Assembly: GCA_905331475.1 (NCBI GenBank)
Contig: CAJNYU010000512.1
Location: 248,001 to 312,000, forward strand
Direction: 5' to 3'
Origin: Rotaria socialis
Taxonomy: Eukaryota > Rotifera > Eurotatoria > Philodinida > Philodinidae
DNA: 64,000 nucleotides
The notes beneath the pieces are model-generated. The model had not been told where the DNA came from. It did not search any database and was given only the letters and a program-made list of their open reading frames with translations. Below are positions 51,265-61,251 of the stretch, in pieces. The first letter of the stretch is position 1; each line of letters starts with the position of its first letter. A program made the position numbers and the translations under genes.

Positions 51265-51812
51265 CGTGTATATGTATATATTATGTATATAGACCAACCC
51301 GTTCCAAACCGACTACATCGTGTCAAAAATTGTACCTTGATCCAGCGACAACAGGTAGTGATACGAAAACGCCGACATCAAATTATACAACACCAATGCA
51401 TCGTCGTCATCGTTCACAGTCATCTATACGTCTTGATGATTCATCAATAATATCAAATCATTTAGCTCATCGGAGTCGAATATTGCCGCAGACAGCAGCA
51501 TCAAATCGTTTAAAAACACTTCGCTCTTTACTATTTCGTGGTCACAAAACTCTCGGAATCGAATCCTCAACAACAAACAGTCGATGTCGTCATAATCGTG
51601 ATCCTGATTCAACTTTATCAGGATATCATGTACGTTCTTTAACACAATCATTAGATGAATCAAATTTACCAAAATCAAGCTACGAAGAACAAGAAGATTG
51701 CGTTGAACTTAAGTCAGAACGTTCGGCTTTCGCAACTCACAATCAAGTTTTATTGAATAAAATTAAGTCAAATCAAGAACCACGACAAATCACTTCATGG
51801 GATGACATTTGA
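49537..51812 (+). CDS. SUEL lectin - CUB - transmembrane receptor, about 574 aa
   Basis: Six exons: 49537-49591, 49665-49966, 50140-50811, 50865-50913, 51011-51137 and 51293-51812 (1725 nt if so joined). The signal peptide is MMLLILVFYLPSLVFA. Exon 2 encodes a galactose-binding/SUEL lectin domain (SYCLDEIKSGTISLGCP, VIYGYSWSNDCS, DCTMDVPREDIICLTT, CWNLAASYVQAEFEC). Exon 3 encodes a CUB domain (GFLSTPNYPHGFSPSLNCPC, VLEVIDFRLP, KHGGFLIKYSI) and a Pro/Gln-rich stalk. Exon 5 encodes one TM helix (LIVIGVVIGVIFLLIMINAL). A Ser/Arg-rich cytoplasmic tail of about 170 residues ends SWDDI. A carbohydrate-binding cell-surface receptor is expected; SUEL domains also occur in EVA1C and latrophilins, but this SUEL-CUB order is not one I can name. 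The exon 2 donor is uncertain: GTGGGT at 49967 keeps frame, whereas the nicer-looking GTTTGT at 49953 does not. Confidence 0.82.
51220..51262. repeat. (ATT)n microsatellite in last intron of the SUEL-CUB gene
   Basis: A triplet run lies between exons 5 and 6. It reads through as a poly-Tyr or poly-Ile frame and is not coding. Confidence 0.85.
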
Positions 51813-52467
51813 CATGTTTCTTTTTCATTATCTCTCCTATTTCTTTGTATTCATAATGAACACTTAATGTAACGTCACTTGGGAAAAGTGAGTTCAAATG
51901 CCATTCAATTAATGTATGCTCGTTTATCACCGGTGTCGTCGTCGTCGCCATCCGTGTTTCTTTCTCTATTCTTAACGTTTGAATGTTTTTTTTTCGATGA
52001 CACGTACACATACATTTACGCATGCATTGATTAAGTTTTTCTTTTTCCGAGAGATGAAACATCAACATATCTCTATAGATAGATACACAAAAATGTGCGA
52101 GTCAATTCTATTTCAATCAAATATTTTTTTTATTGTTTTTGTTGAATCTCGTATTTATGAGCAATAGACCAGCGTCTTGTACGTGTATGATCTGTGATAA
52201 TGTTTGAGATGAGAAGAAAAAAGAAGAAAAAAAAATCGAAGAAAAAAGAAACGACCAGACGGTTCAATGACATTAGCAGATTTCATGTCCATTTGTCATT
52301 TTTAATAGTCTGAACAATAACATTACGATGATGAGCTCATACTATGAGTAAGTATCGCATTCAAGAAATTATACTCAGAGATGGAAGCATTTAAAATGAT
52401 TTCAAAGAGATCAAGAACTTATGATTTGAGAGTGTATTGATAGAAAAAAAAGATTTTTGAATCAAAA
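51813..52467. other. Intergenic, 0.65 kb
   Basis: The interval holds the SUEL-CUB gene 3' UTR and upstream DNA of the next zinc-finger gene. No additional exon was recognised, although a 5' exon of that gene may lie here. Confidence 0.4.
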
Positions 52468-53220
52468 ATGATCAATCAAATGTATTTATTAAGAATGTCA
52501 TTGGAAACTAAAGATAGAAAAAGATTATTATTTGTGATTATCTCTAGGTCTTTATTCAATTCCAATCAATATACAAATTTCAATCAAGTTTTATTGCCTG
52601 CTCTTTATTATCCGTTACCAACTGCATTCTTTCAATTAGATTCTTCATATAATATGTATCATGAAGCTTTTTTTCGAAATTTTTTTTGTCAATATTTTCA
52701 AGGAACTTTGTCATCATCACCATCATCGCCACTCTTATCAACACCTCCAAACATTGTTCCTTCTTCTGGCTCGGTGGAAAAAGAATCTCATGCTGTATTA
52801 ACAGTCGGAAATTGCCGTCGAAAAACCTTATCATCAATAGCTTCGTCGAATTTAAAAGTTCGTCGACGTTTATCATGTCCACAATGTTTATATACAACAA
52901 ATCGATTAAATAATCTCAAACGGCACATACAAACAATGCATGAAATACTCTCGGAACCAATTGACTGTTGCAGTCAATTATTTATAAGTAAAGCACATTT
53001 TCGTGCACATGTCAATACAGAACATCGTTGTGGCTATCGTTGTGATACATGTCGACGTACATTTTGTCGTAAAGCACTTTTAAGACGACATCAATCGATT
53101 CATTCTGGTCAAAAACCATTCTTTTGCTTTGTATGTTCTTATTCAACAAGTCATAAAGGAAATTTGGATCGACATGTCAGAATTCATCGACATTCCAATG
53201 AACAAAAAAAGAACCTATGA
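52468..53220 (+). CDS. C2H2 zinc-finger protein with four fingers, up to 250 aa
   Basis: An open frame runs unbroken to TGA at 53218-53220. The C-terminal half has CPQCLYTTNRLNNLKRHIQTMH, a second imperfect finger (CCSQLFISKAHFRAHVNTEH), CDTCRRTFCRKALLRRHQSIH and CFVCSYSTSHKGNLDRHVRIH. The last two are joined by the classical linker SGQKPF. These give sequence-specific DNA binding; the protein is presumably a nuclear regulator. Upstream is a Ser/Pro-rich linker and an aromatic-rich stretch (LPALYYPLPTAFFQ). The start is uncertain: an acceptor-like ATTATCTCTAG ends at 52548, so the first about 27 codons may be intron and the true N-terminus may be on an unseen exon. The orthologue is not recognised. 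Confidence 0.75.
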   Translation: MINQMYLLRMSLETKDRKRLLFVIISRSLFNSNQYTNFNQVLLPALYYPLPTAFFQLDSSYNMYHEAFFRNFFCQYFQGTLSSSPSSPLLSTPPNIVPSSGSVEKESHAVLTVGNCRRKTLSSIASSNLKVRRRLSCPQCLYTTNRLNNLKRHIQTMHEILSEPIDCCSQLFISKAHFRAHVNTEHRCGYRCDTCRRTFCRKALLRRHQSIHSGQKPFFCFVCSYSTSHKGNLDRHVRIHRHSNEQKKNL

Positions 53221-54278
53221 AACTAAAAATTGTTTTTCTCATTGTATCATACACAAATATCGATATACGACATGGAACATGTATTAAGTTCATTTATTCA
53301 GTCAAAATAAATCAATAGACAAATATATTCTGTATTTTCAAATTTTAAGTAGACATCAAGTAAAGAAATTCTTTATTTAAAATTCCATAAAATATCTGAA
53401 GATGTAATTACAGTTAAGTTTAAAAAAAAATGACTTACAATTTGCTTATTTTATAGTTAATTGATAGCAAGAAATATCTTTCTCAACTCGCAGCTAAAAT
53501 TATTTCTATTTGTGAACATTATCAATGATTTTATCAATATTTATTGATTAAATAGATAAGAATGTATTTCATAATCTGCCTTTTTTGAAGACAAAACTGT
53601 ATGAATTCAAACTTCGTCGATAATCAAGGCATCACCAATGCAATCAAACATATTCTATTCTCTCACATGATTTCCTGTCAGAATTCAGCTATGATTTAAT
53701 AAACAACAGAGTGTTTTTCTTTTGATCTATTCGGAATAATGTAATAGTATTTCTTGTGCGAAATTTTATCACCATAACTTCTGCAAAGTATTTCGGTTTG
53801 AAATGAAAAGAAAAGAAAAATAAGCGAATAAATAGCAAGTTTATATTACGAACTCCTTCGAAATTTAGTTGTCACGGTTTTAATAATAATGATAATGAAA
53901 ATACTGCAAAATAGATGATCTAAATTTCAAATGATAAAATAATTCAATACGATTTCACTATTTATAAACATTCAGTATATCAATAAGTGTGCATTCAAAT
54001 TTAGAAAATCAAAATATTCTCTATTCAATGTATTATTAAGAAATGGCATCAACCTTACTTGTAAACTTACAGGTGAAGTTTTTACTCGAATCTATTCGTA
54101 GAATTCATTGGTTATTGTTAAGTTGTTGTACAACAACTGGCTTTGCATGAAGAGATCGACAACGGCTTTGCTATTTAATAATTTTAGCAGAATAGAAAAC
54201 TCTTATTAAACGATGTTATAATTCGTCACCGTTAGAGATACACAAATCAACTAGCAAAGGGATTTCCATGGATAGAGG
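53221..54278. other. Intergenic, 1.06 kb
   Basis: AT-rich; AATAAA signals for the upstream gene are near 53307. No gene was recognised. Confidence 0.5.
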
Positions 54279-55139
54279 CTAGAGTCCTGCAGGAAAACCT
54301 TGCCCTACCCTGCCTTGTTCTGCCCTGCAAGGCAGGGTAGGGTAAGGTTACAAAAAATACGTATATAGGGTATAAGTAGGGTGTAGTTCACATCAATAAA
54401 AATTTTATAGAGTAGAACTTAATATATATTTCTGACATCTTTTTGATAAAAAAACAGTGTAAGGAGCGATATTATTGTTAGGTAGTGGCGCTATCTGCGA
54501 CCACTACCTCTCATTGTTCTCATATCTATCTATTGGTCAAGAGACCTAAGTGAAGTCCGATTGGAAGAAGTTGTAGTTGAAGTGATTCTAGTTGAAGTCG
54601 GTTTTGAAGGAATAAAGAGTTAGGTAAACGTAACTATCTAACAATCATAATCTAAATTCATTAGATAGAATAACAGCAAACGGAAAACAATGACCTATTT
54701 TTTTGTACTATTTTTTACGTAAGCTGACGAGTTCAGTCGCGTCTGATTATTTGTCTAGTAAACGTGCATGTAAATGTAATAAAAATATCTTTGAAATCAT
54801 CTCGACATGAACGTATTGTTAGTGCAAATGGGCGAATTTTGGAAGAGAGAAGGCCACATTTAAGTGGTGATGTTGTAAATGACATTTTATTTTTAAGAAA
54901 CTTTCGAAATATTTATTAATTTTGTATTTGATTCTCGTTGAAAATCAATAAAATATATTGAAACAAAGTGAAGAAAAACTTCATGCTGACTTATACTTCG
55001 ACCTGAAACTCCAAGGATATGATAGGGTGTAAAATGAAAAATCTCTATGGTAGGGTAGATGGTAGAGCAGGACAAGGGTACGAAATTTTACGATAGGGTA
55101 GGGCTAGGGTACAAAAAAGTCTTAACCTGCAGGATTCCA
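54279..55139 (+). mobile_element. Non-autonomous hAT-type DNA transposon, about 861 bp
   Basis: Both ends carry an inverted CCTGCAGG core: TAGAGTCCTGCAGG at the left, and TGGAATCCTGCAGG when the right end is read on the other strand. The direct repeat ATAGAGG flanks the element at 54272-54278 and 55140-55146 (7 bp, perhaps 8 with a mismatch), as expected for the 8-bp duplications of hAT elements. Just inside are TACCCT/AGGGTA-rich subterminal stretches. At 54298-54347 two 20-nt arms pair with a single mismatch, forming a strong hairpin. At 54788-54919 the plus strand encodes a hAT transposase C-terminal (dimerisation) relic. The rest of the transposase is absent, so the copy is an internally deleted derivative. 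Confidence 0.75.
54788..54919 (+). pseudogene. Relic of hAT transposase C-terminal dimerisation domain
   Basis: The frame reads SSRHERIVSANGRILEER, then RPHLSGDVVNDILFLRNF, ending at TAA 54917-54919. It matches the SSERVFSxxGxIL...RxxLxxxxVxxLLFLRxN end of hAT transposases (Dimer_Tnp_hAT). No upstream catalytic segment was found within the element, so this is a fossil fragment. Confidence 0.75.
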
Positions 55140-55146
55140 ATAGAGG

Positions 55147-55588
55147 ACATGGGCAAAAGACTTTCCCAAAACCTAAAATCCCACAAGACGAGAAAGGAAC
55201 TTAAATCAACTGTAAAAAGATTCTAAAATTTTTTCAAATTTGATACACATCGATTGAGTAATCATTTGTACTGGACTGATGTCAAAATATAATTGATTCT
55301 GTCTTTTTCTACTGATGGTATACTTTATCAATAGTTGCAAAACAAATCGACTATAAGTATTCCATAATTTAACTTTCGTCTTCGTGAAGTACTCATGATC
55401 CTCGATGTGAAACACTTAGCTACATGCTGTGAATTGCACTTGTAGTCTTTTTTCTTTTTACAGATTTATTCTGGTTATTTTGATAGGAAATTCACTAGGG
55501 AATTTTTCAAACATACAAGTAATATTGCTATTTTCTTACTAAAAACAGTTACACGCAGGTGAAAAAAAATGCTGTGAGACATTTTAAA
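55147..55588. other. Intergenic, 3' side of the DUF5672 gene
   Basis: No feature was recognised. The 69-codon minus-strand frame at 55415-55206 lacks protein-family features. Confidence 0.4.
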
Positions 55589-56443
55589 TTAGCAGTGAGA
55601 AGAAATAGTTCTAACTTCTGGACAATCACTGCATAAATGTTTCATATTGACTGAGCCTAATACTTGGAAATTCGGCTTATGAACAGCAAATGGTCGAGGA
55701 TGATAAATACTTTCAACCGAGAATTTTTTTGCGACAGTAGTGGAAGCAATATGCGCATTAACACGAGGTAAATTACGACTGAGCCAAACATCCTCATTCG
55801 TTTCATGCAATCGATAGCGATCAAGATCACTATTAAGCAGCTGAAGCATTTTTCTTCGACTTCGTAATGAAAATCCTCCATTGCAACAACCACCACTATG
55901 CCATGGCGCACCAATGAAATCATATTGTAAGAAATCTATCAATTTATATGATGAATTCGAACATATAACTGAATCCGTTTGAAAATATAATATTTTTTCT
56001 CCTTGTACTTGATCCCAAAGCGATGCAGATGTTAGAAGTAAATTGATATACTCGCTGCCCGTGAAATCTACTCTTGGAAAATCTAGTGATGTCATACAAA
56101 CACGTCCATTGGCAATCAAGGAATAGAGAGATGATGAATTATAGTAAGACCAATTTTGAACTGGTGTAATAATCTGAATTTTCCAATCGGTTGGTATGTG
56201 CTGTAAAATATTGATTACAGCATTGACAAGTTCTTGACTAGTTCTATCATCAATAATTAGTGCAATATAAGGATATTTACTTGTATAATTGTCTATAAGA
56301 TGTAAATTGCATTGCAGAGGAGTCGATAATTTTTTATAAAAGAGAATGATTGCAAATGTTAATATAAACGTTAAGAACCATAGATAATACTTACTGAAGA
56401 TTTTTTTACTAAAGATAAAATTCCTAAAATTAAAAAAATTCAT
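55589..56443 (-). CDS. DUF5672-family type II membrane protein, 284 aa
   Basis: A single uninterrupted exon, unlike most genes here. A signal-anchor helix (about residues 20-38, YLWFLTFILTFAIILFY) is followed by the DUF5672 domain: YIALIIDDRTSQ, DWKIQIITP, GEKILYFQTDSVICSNS (with a DXD-like QTDS), YDFIGAPWH, the CCNGGFSLRSRRKM block, ETNEDVWLSR and PFAVHKPN near the end. DUF5672 proteins resemble glycosyltransferases and are found in animals, plants, fungi and bacteria; function is unproven. A lumenal Golgi/ER glycosyltransferase role is inferred. The lack of introns and the single-domain layout are compatible with retroposition or horizontal gain, both common in bdelloids, but composition looks like the surroundings. 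Confidence 0.85.
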   Translation of the reverse strand: MNFFNFRNFIFSKKIFSKYYLWFLTFILTFAIILFYKKLSTPLQCNLHLIDNYTSKYPYIALIIDDRTSQELVNAVINILQHIPTDWKIQIITPVQNWSYYNSSSLYSLIANGRVCMTSLDFPRVDFTGSEYINLLLTSASLWDQVQGEKILYFQTDSVICSNSSYKLIDFLQYDFIGAPWHSGGCCNGGFSLRSRRKMLQLLNSDLDRYRLHETNEDVWLSRNLPRVNAHIASTTVAKKFSVESIYHPRPFAVHKPNFQVLGSVNMKHLCSDCPEVRTISSHC

Positions 56444-58366
56444 ATAATATGATGCAAATTATTAATTGATGAAAAAAATAAATGCGTACATGCAACAGAA
56501 CTTTGTTGAGTGTTCAATTTTTCTTTTGTAAATCATGCAGTGCCCGTAATAATAAGAAGTATGTAATGACACGGGGAAAAATCAGATTATTAACATCTGA
56601 AGAAGCGAATAAACGTGCAGAATTAGTCAATAAGTGAATATACTTACGATTAAGAAAAATGAAGTTGAACAGAACAAACGAGTGAAGAATAGAAAAGTCA
56701 ATACATGAATTATTGAAGCAAGTAGGATAAATAAAACTTGTTATTTACATCATTTGTTCTGCAATAAAACTAGATTACAGCTAACTAAAAGAATAATAAT
56801 ATGTGAACAAAGACTAGCACTCATTATGCAAATATTCTACTTGAAACTGAAATCCTTCTTTATCAAAGTTCTATTCGCTCCGAGTTTACACCAACAAGCA
56901 ATAAATGAACTCTAATTGATAACCTACATCCTGGTTGACATTAGTCGTCTCGATTCATTAATGAATGTCAAATGTAAACTAAACCTAGGTTCTCTACCGA
57001 AGAAAGAATGATTATATTGCATGAAAATTCCGGTAATTATTATTTAAGCGAAACGAATGATCTACTAGCTAACGGGTACAATGGATCCTATAGTTTTAAC
57101 AAGAAATTCCATGATAAACTAATTCGTGTCACTCGATATTTGCGATTCACTAAAAAAAGAACTTAAACATGACTTATATTATCGTTACACTTCATCTTGG
57201 CAATGAGACCGTTTTTATGTGTGACATTAACTGACGCCATCTCTATGGTAAGTAACGATAACCTTCAGTGTTGATGCACCTGAAAATACTACCAACCGAC
57301 AACTATTCTAGTAGTAGTAACAACTGTAAGACTTCCTACAGATGCTGTTATGATCTTCCTGATTTCGAACGCATATACGTTTTGAATCATGCTCATCTAT
57401 AAAAGTATCAATTTCGAACAGTCGATTTAGATCAAATACTGAAATATAAGCGCATTCAAAGTAACATTTACTGACTCATAAAGATTTATTTATTTTTGTT
57501 ATCAGATGTCATATCTAACTGGAGTGGTTCTCAGCCAATAAAATAATAAAATAATAAAATGGCACCTGCCGTTCTGCTAACGTAAAACCCATTGCAACAT
57601 GATTTATCAGATCCGTGGCTTAGTATATACCAAGAAAACCATTGTCAAACACTTTTAGGTGCACGCTCAACATATTTTTCATTAAACCTCAGCATTATCA
57701 TTTTCATTATATTATTGAAATGAGGAAACGTTCGTTTTTCTATAGTATACAGCTGATTATTGGTTTTGAAACTCTAAGGATTTCCTATTGATTCGTATCA
57801 CTTTATAAATGAACTTGCTTTTTCTTTTTTGTTTGTTCACTAGAATAAATAACTGTAAAATGACTAATATTATCGAATACATGTGTCAATCTTTCTTTTG
57901 TAATATATTATTTAAAAAAATGTTCTCTCATGCTAACTTAACAGCAGAGAGTAAAAAGAAATTACTTTAATGAAAGGTTCCTATTTCTTTAAGAAACAAG
58001 TTACTAAATAACTTTCTAGGTTCAAGTAAAAATTCGTTGTACTATTTGGGATTTAGATTTGACAAGTCTAAACTTAATAGTATTACAACATGATAACAGA
58101 CACATTTATACTGGTAGCAGAAGCTCTATGTAAAACCATAGAAAAGTGAAGACTAGCTTTATATTTTAATAAAAATACAGAAAGTTGTGTTTAAAAACTA
58201 TTTGAATGCTATTTTCGTTGATCTGTATAGTTTTATTGGTTACGAAACGAATACTCTTTAATGCTGTAAGCATGGCAAATATTACTTTGAACTGTTTTTC
58301 CCACTATATTGACTATATCGTATACCATTACTCTAAATTATTGCTGTAACAAAATAACTACATTAT
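56444..58366. other. Intergenic, 1.9 kb
   Basis: AT-rich with no recognised gene. A short AATAAAAT tandem is near 57538-57560. Confidence 0.45.
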
Positions 58367-58413
58367 TGAGGGTTTGGGTGTGTATCTAGGTCGCTACCTA
58401 CACCCCACACCCT
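58367..58413. repeat. G-rich hairpin with GGGTGTG words
   Basis: The left arm GAGGGTTTGGGTGTG pairs imperfectly with the right arm CACCCCACACCCTC after a short loop containing AGGT...ACCT. The words resemble the TGTGGG telomere unit reported for the bdelloid Adineta vaga. Confidence 0.55.
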
Positions 58414-58872
58414 CGATTCGATAAGATTACTGTGCGGCAGTTTCTTCACTTGTAACAGTGCAGAAGCTGACAAGGATGAGTTAACCTGCACTTTTCCTCT
58501 TCGCTTAGAGTTGGAAAGAAACACAGGTAAAACGGGAGAAATCAATCGCATGACTTTCTTTTGCCGTTTGATAGGAATCTTCCTTCGATTGGAATCAACT
58601 ATTCAGCTAACAATCGATTGATGCATAGAGAAGAAACATCAACTGTCTTTTGTGATGAACCATTCAATTTGGAGACGTACGTTTGCCCTTTCATTTTGGT
58701 CATAAGTGTTAGGATCTGCCATCTATATATGTTATATAGATGAACGATCCTCCTCCTTCTTCTTTTTCTTGCCTTCTCTCTCTTCTCCCTCTGATATACA
58801 TATTCCAATATGGTGATTAAAGTTATCTATTTTGTTTTTTGTTATTGTTTGTTTTCTTTTTTTTTTGTGAAA

Positions 58873-59034
58873 GGTTTAGGTTCGCCTTACATTATTTTAA
58901 TAAAGAGAAGTACGGATCCTAACAATACGGTTCGGTTAATTCGAAGTTACATTGAGTCGTTTTCGAGAAACCCCAGAAAGTGGGCGGGTACCTTAAAAGA
59001 TGAAGTGCACCGAACCTTTTTAGCCCGCTAAACC
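58873..59034. repeat. Short element with GGTTTAG / CTAAACC inverted ends
   Basis: The inverted ends GGTTTAG (58873-58879) and CTAAACC (59028-59034) bracket 162 bp that is CpG-richer than its flanks and contains several GGTTCG/CGAACC words. No target duplication was identified. MITE-like by structure only. Confidence 0.4.
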
Positions 59035-59194
59035 ATCATGAGGTGCGGTATCAAATGCACGGAACCACTCCTATTTTACAAAACCTAAACTGGATCTGTA
59101 CAGAAAATACAAAATCTTTTTACTCTACAGAACTTTAACGGTGTTGTATCCTAATGCAAACCGTTTTGGGGTTTTTGTGAAACATCTTTTTTAA

Positions 59195-59244
59195 GGGTGT
59201 GGGTGTGGGTAAATGAAGAAAAGACCCACATCCACACCCACATC
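59195..59244. repeat. Telomere-like TGTGGG hairpin
   Basis: GGGTGTGGGTGTGGGT at 59195-59210 is followed, after a 13-nt loop, by ACCCACATCCACACCCAC, its complement with one mismatch. This gives an inverted pair of TGTGGG repeats just upstream of the F-box gene. Confidence 0.7.
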
Positions 59245-59376
59245 CTGCTCACTTATAGACAGCTTGGATTATAGAAAAATGAACCTTTGTTTTCATGGAC
59301 GATTTCAATCAATTAGATGACAGAAATATGTACATATAAATACTCCCATATCGTAGTTACAAAATCATATATAGAA

Positions 59377-60342
59377 ATGAAAACAAACATGAAACATTCA
59401 ATGATTCAATTGGATGATTTGCCTAATGAAATTCTTAGGATGATTTTAAAAAATATGCGTCAAGTTGATGTACTCTATTCTCTAATAGATGTTAATGAAC
59501 GATTTAATACAATTGCACATGATCCAATTTTTACTAATCATTTGACATTACTGAAACATTTATCGGATGGTTCCATATGTTCATTAACTGATTCAATGCT
59601 TGATCAATTTTGTTCACAAATTCTACCTAAAATTAACCATAAAATCAAATGTCTTCATCTTGAATCATCATCTATGGAACATATTCTTCTAGCTACAAAT
59701 TATCCTAGTTTAGATGGACTTTCTTTACGTAATATTACCCTCAAAACAATTATACCCTACTTTTTGGGTGAGATATATTATTTCAATTATTTTAATTGAG
59801 AACAAATAAGACGCATATATAGAAAAAACCGTCGCATTGCAGTTCTTTTGAGACTAAAAATTACTCAATTCATAAAATATCTGATAAATGATTTATCAGT
59901 ATTTGTTTTGTCATTGCTGAGGAATTATATTACAGGTATTTCATGGCTTTTGTATTTGTGTTCAGACGAAAATGCATTAACTGATCTATTTAAAACTCAA
60001 ATTTTATCACTTACTTTGAATATGCATGTAAATGAAAAGGAAAATGGTGGAGAATTTTTCAATGCAATCTTATTTCAACGTATTATTAAAATTTTCACCA
60101 GTCTACAATATTTGAATTTTTGTCCATCTTCTATTTGGTATTCAAGAGTATCTTTGAAAGTTTTTACTGAGAATTTAGCCTCTTCAACTCTCTTAGAATT
60201 GCATGTTACTGTAAACAATTTCGATGATTGTCTTTTTTTACTTGATGGACGTTTCAATCAACTTCATACATTTTATGTTAATGTTACTGATATGCAATCT
60301 TCACAGAAAACAATCAATAATATGGTAAATAATGTCAATTAA
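59377..60342 (+). pseudogene. F-box gene of the bdelloid-expanded type, 3' truncated
   Basis: Exon 1 (59377-59767, with in-frame ATGs also at 59317 and 59401) and exon 2 (from 59966, after TTGTGTTCAG) join in phase 1. The F-box is LDDLPNEILRMILKNMRQVD, followed by VLYSLIDVNERFNTIAHDP. Exon 2 gives DENALTDLFKTQI, LQYLNFCPSSIWY, LLELHVTVNNFDDCLFLLDG and FNQLHTFYVNV, the spacing I associate with the large Rotaria F-box family. F-box proteins act as substrate adaptors of SCF ubiquitin ligases. The frame ends at 60342 shortly after SSQKTINNM; the C-terminal repeat half of the family is missing, and the following DNA is low-complexity. The copy is probably a truncated pseudogene; a short functional form cannot be excluded. 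Confidence 0.72.
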
Positions 60343-60476
60343 TATCTAATTTGGTATGTATAGAAAAGGTCGAAAAAAAATGCCGAAAATGTTAAAATAA
60401 GATAGCTTGGATTATTCAAATAGAAATAACTTTATTGATGCTTTAAAAATAGAAATCGTTTAAAATCAGATCTATA

Positions 60477-60585
60477 TGAGTGTGGGTGAATATGAGAGTG
60501 AGAGTGTGGGTATAGATGTGCGTATGAGTGAGGACGAGGGCGACTGTGCGGGTGAGCGTGAGGGTACGGGTGAGGATGTGGGTAC
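60477..60585. repeat. Degenerate GTGGGT / GTGAGG tract
   Basis: About 110 bp of purine/GT repeats (TGTGGGT, GTGAGAG, GTGAGG, GGGTACGGGTGAGG) start 135 bp after the broken F-box frame. It looks like decayed telomere-type or minisatellite DNA. Confidence 0.6.
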
Positions 60586-60633
60586 TCTTAACGGCAATGC
60601 CAACATCTGAACGCTCTAGATCATCGTGTCATA

Positions 60634-60934
60634 CTCTAAAAAAAAGATAAGTTCTATACCGAACTTAAAAATGTTCAGCAAATAATACGAAACCTAAAAA
60701 GGTTCAGCAAATAATACGAAACCTAAAAAGGTTCTTCCCTCGGCAGATGAGAAGAATCTTTTTGAAGGTTTCGAAAAAATTCTAAAAAATTTCGTACCAA
60801 TCGACGGAACTTAAAAAGGTTTCGCATGAAACTACCAATCCTTGAGGTTTAGTGATAAGACTTTTAAGGTTTTGCACAGAATCTTAAAAAATTCTGCCCG
60901 CCTGCCCGAGTGAAGAACCTTTTTTAGAGTGTAC
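60634..60934. repeat. MITE-like element with ACTCTAAAAAA inverted ends
   Basis: The left end ACTCTAAAAAA (about 60635) mirrors the right end TTTTTTAGAGT (about 60923-60933). Inside, a 29-bp unit containing TTCAGCAAATAATACGAAAC is duplicated in tandem near 60671-60729, and GGTTTC/GAAACC words recur in both orientations. No coding frame is visible. Confidence 0.55.
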
Positions 60935-61166
60935 AATGGACAATCAGAAAAATATCATAAAATAACTCTAGCTGTCAGTAGGATACAATTCAATGCTAAA
61001 TTGTTTACTTAAATCATTCTCGACTTTTTCGATGTTTTTGTAAGTTCGACATTTTTTCTTTCGATATTTTTATCTTTCGGTTAGTTTTTTTTCGACATTT
61101 TTTCTTTCGACCTTTTTTTATACCATTCGTCGAAGAAATTTCAGGAGAATCTAAAAGGAAACTATC

Positions 61167-61244
61167 CCCAGAGATGGACAAGTCAAAACGTTTTTTGGCT
61201 CCAGCCAAGCGAAGTCAAAAATGACTTGACTTGCCCATCTCTAG
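61167..61244. mobile_element. 78-bp hAT-type MITE
   Basis: The ends CAGAGATGGACAAGTCAA and its mirror TTGACTTGCCCATCTCTA nearly pair, leaving a short centre. CAGAGATGGGCAAGT-type ends are characteristic of some hAT elements. The 7-bp direct repeat AACTATC stands on both sides (61160-61166 and 61245-61251), a plausible target duplication. Confidence 0.6.
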
Positions 61245-61251
61245 AACTATC

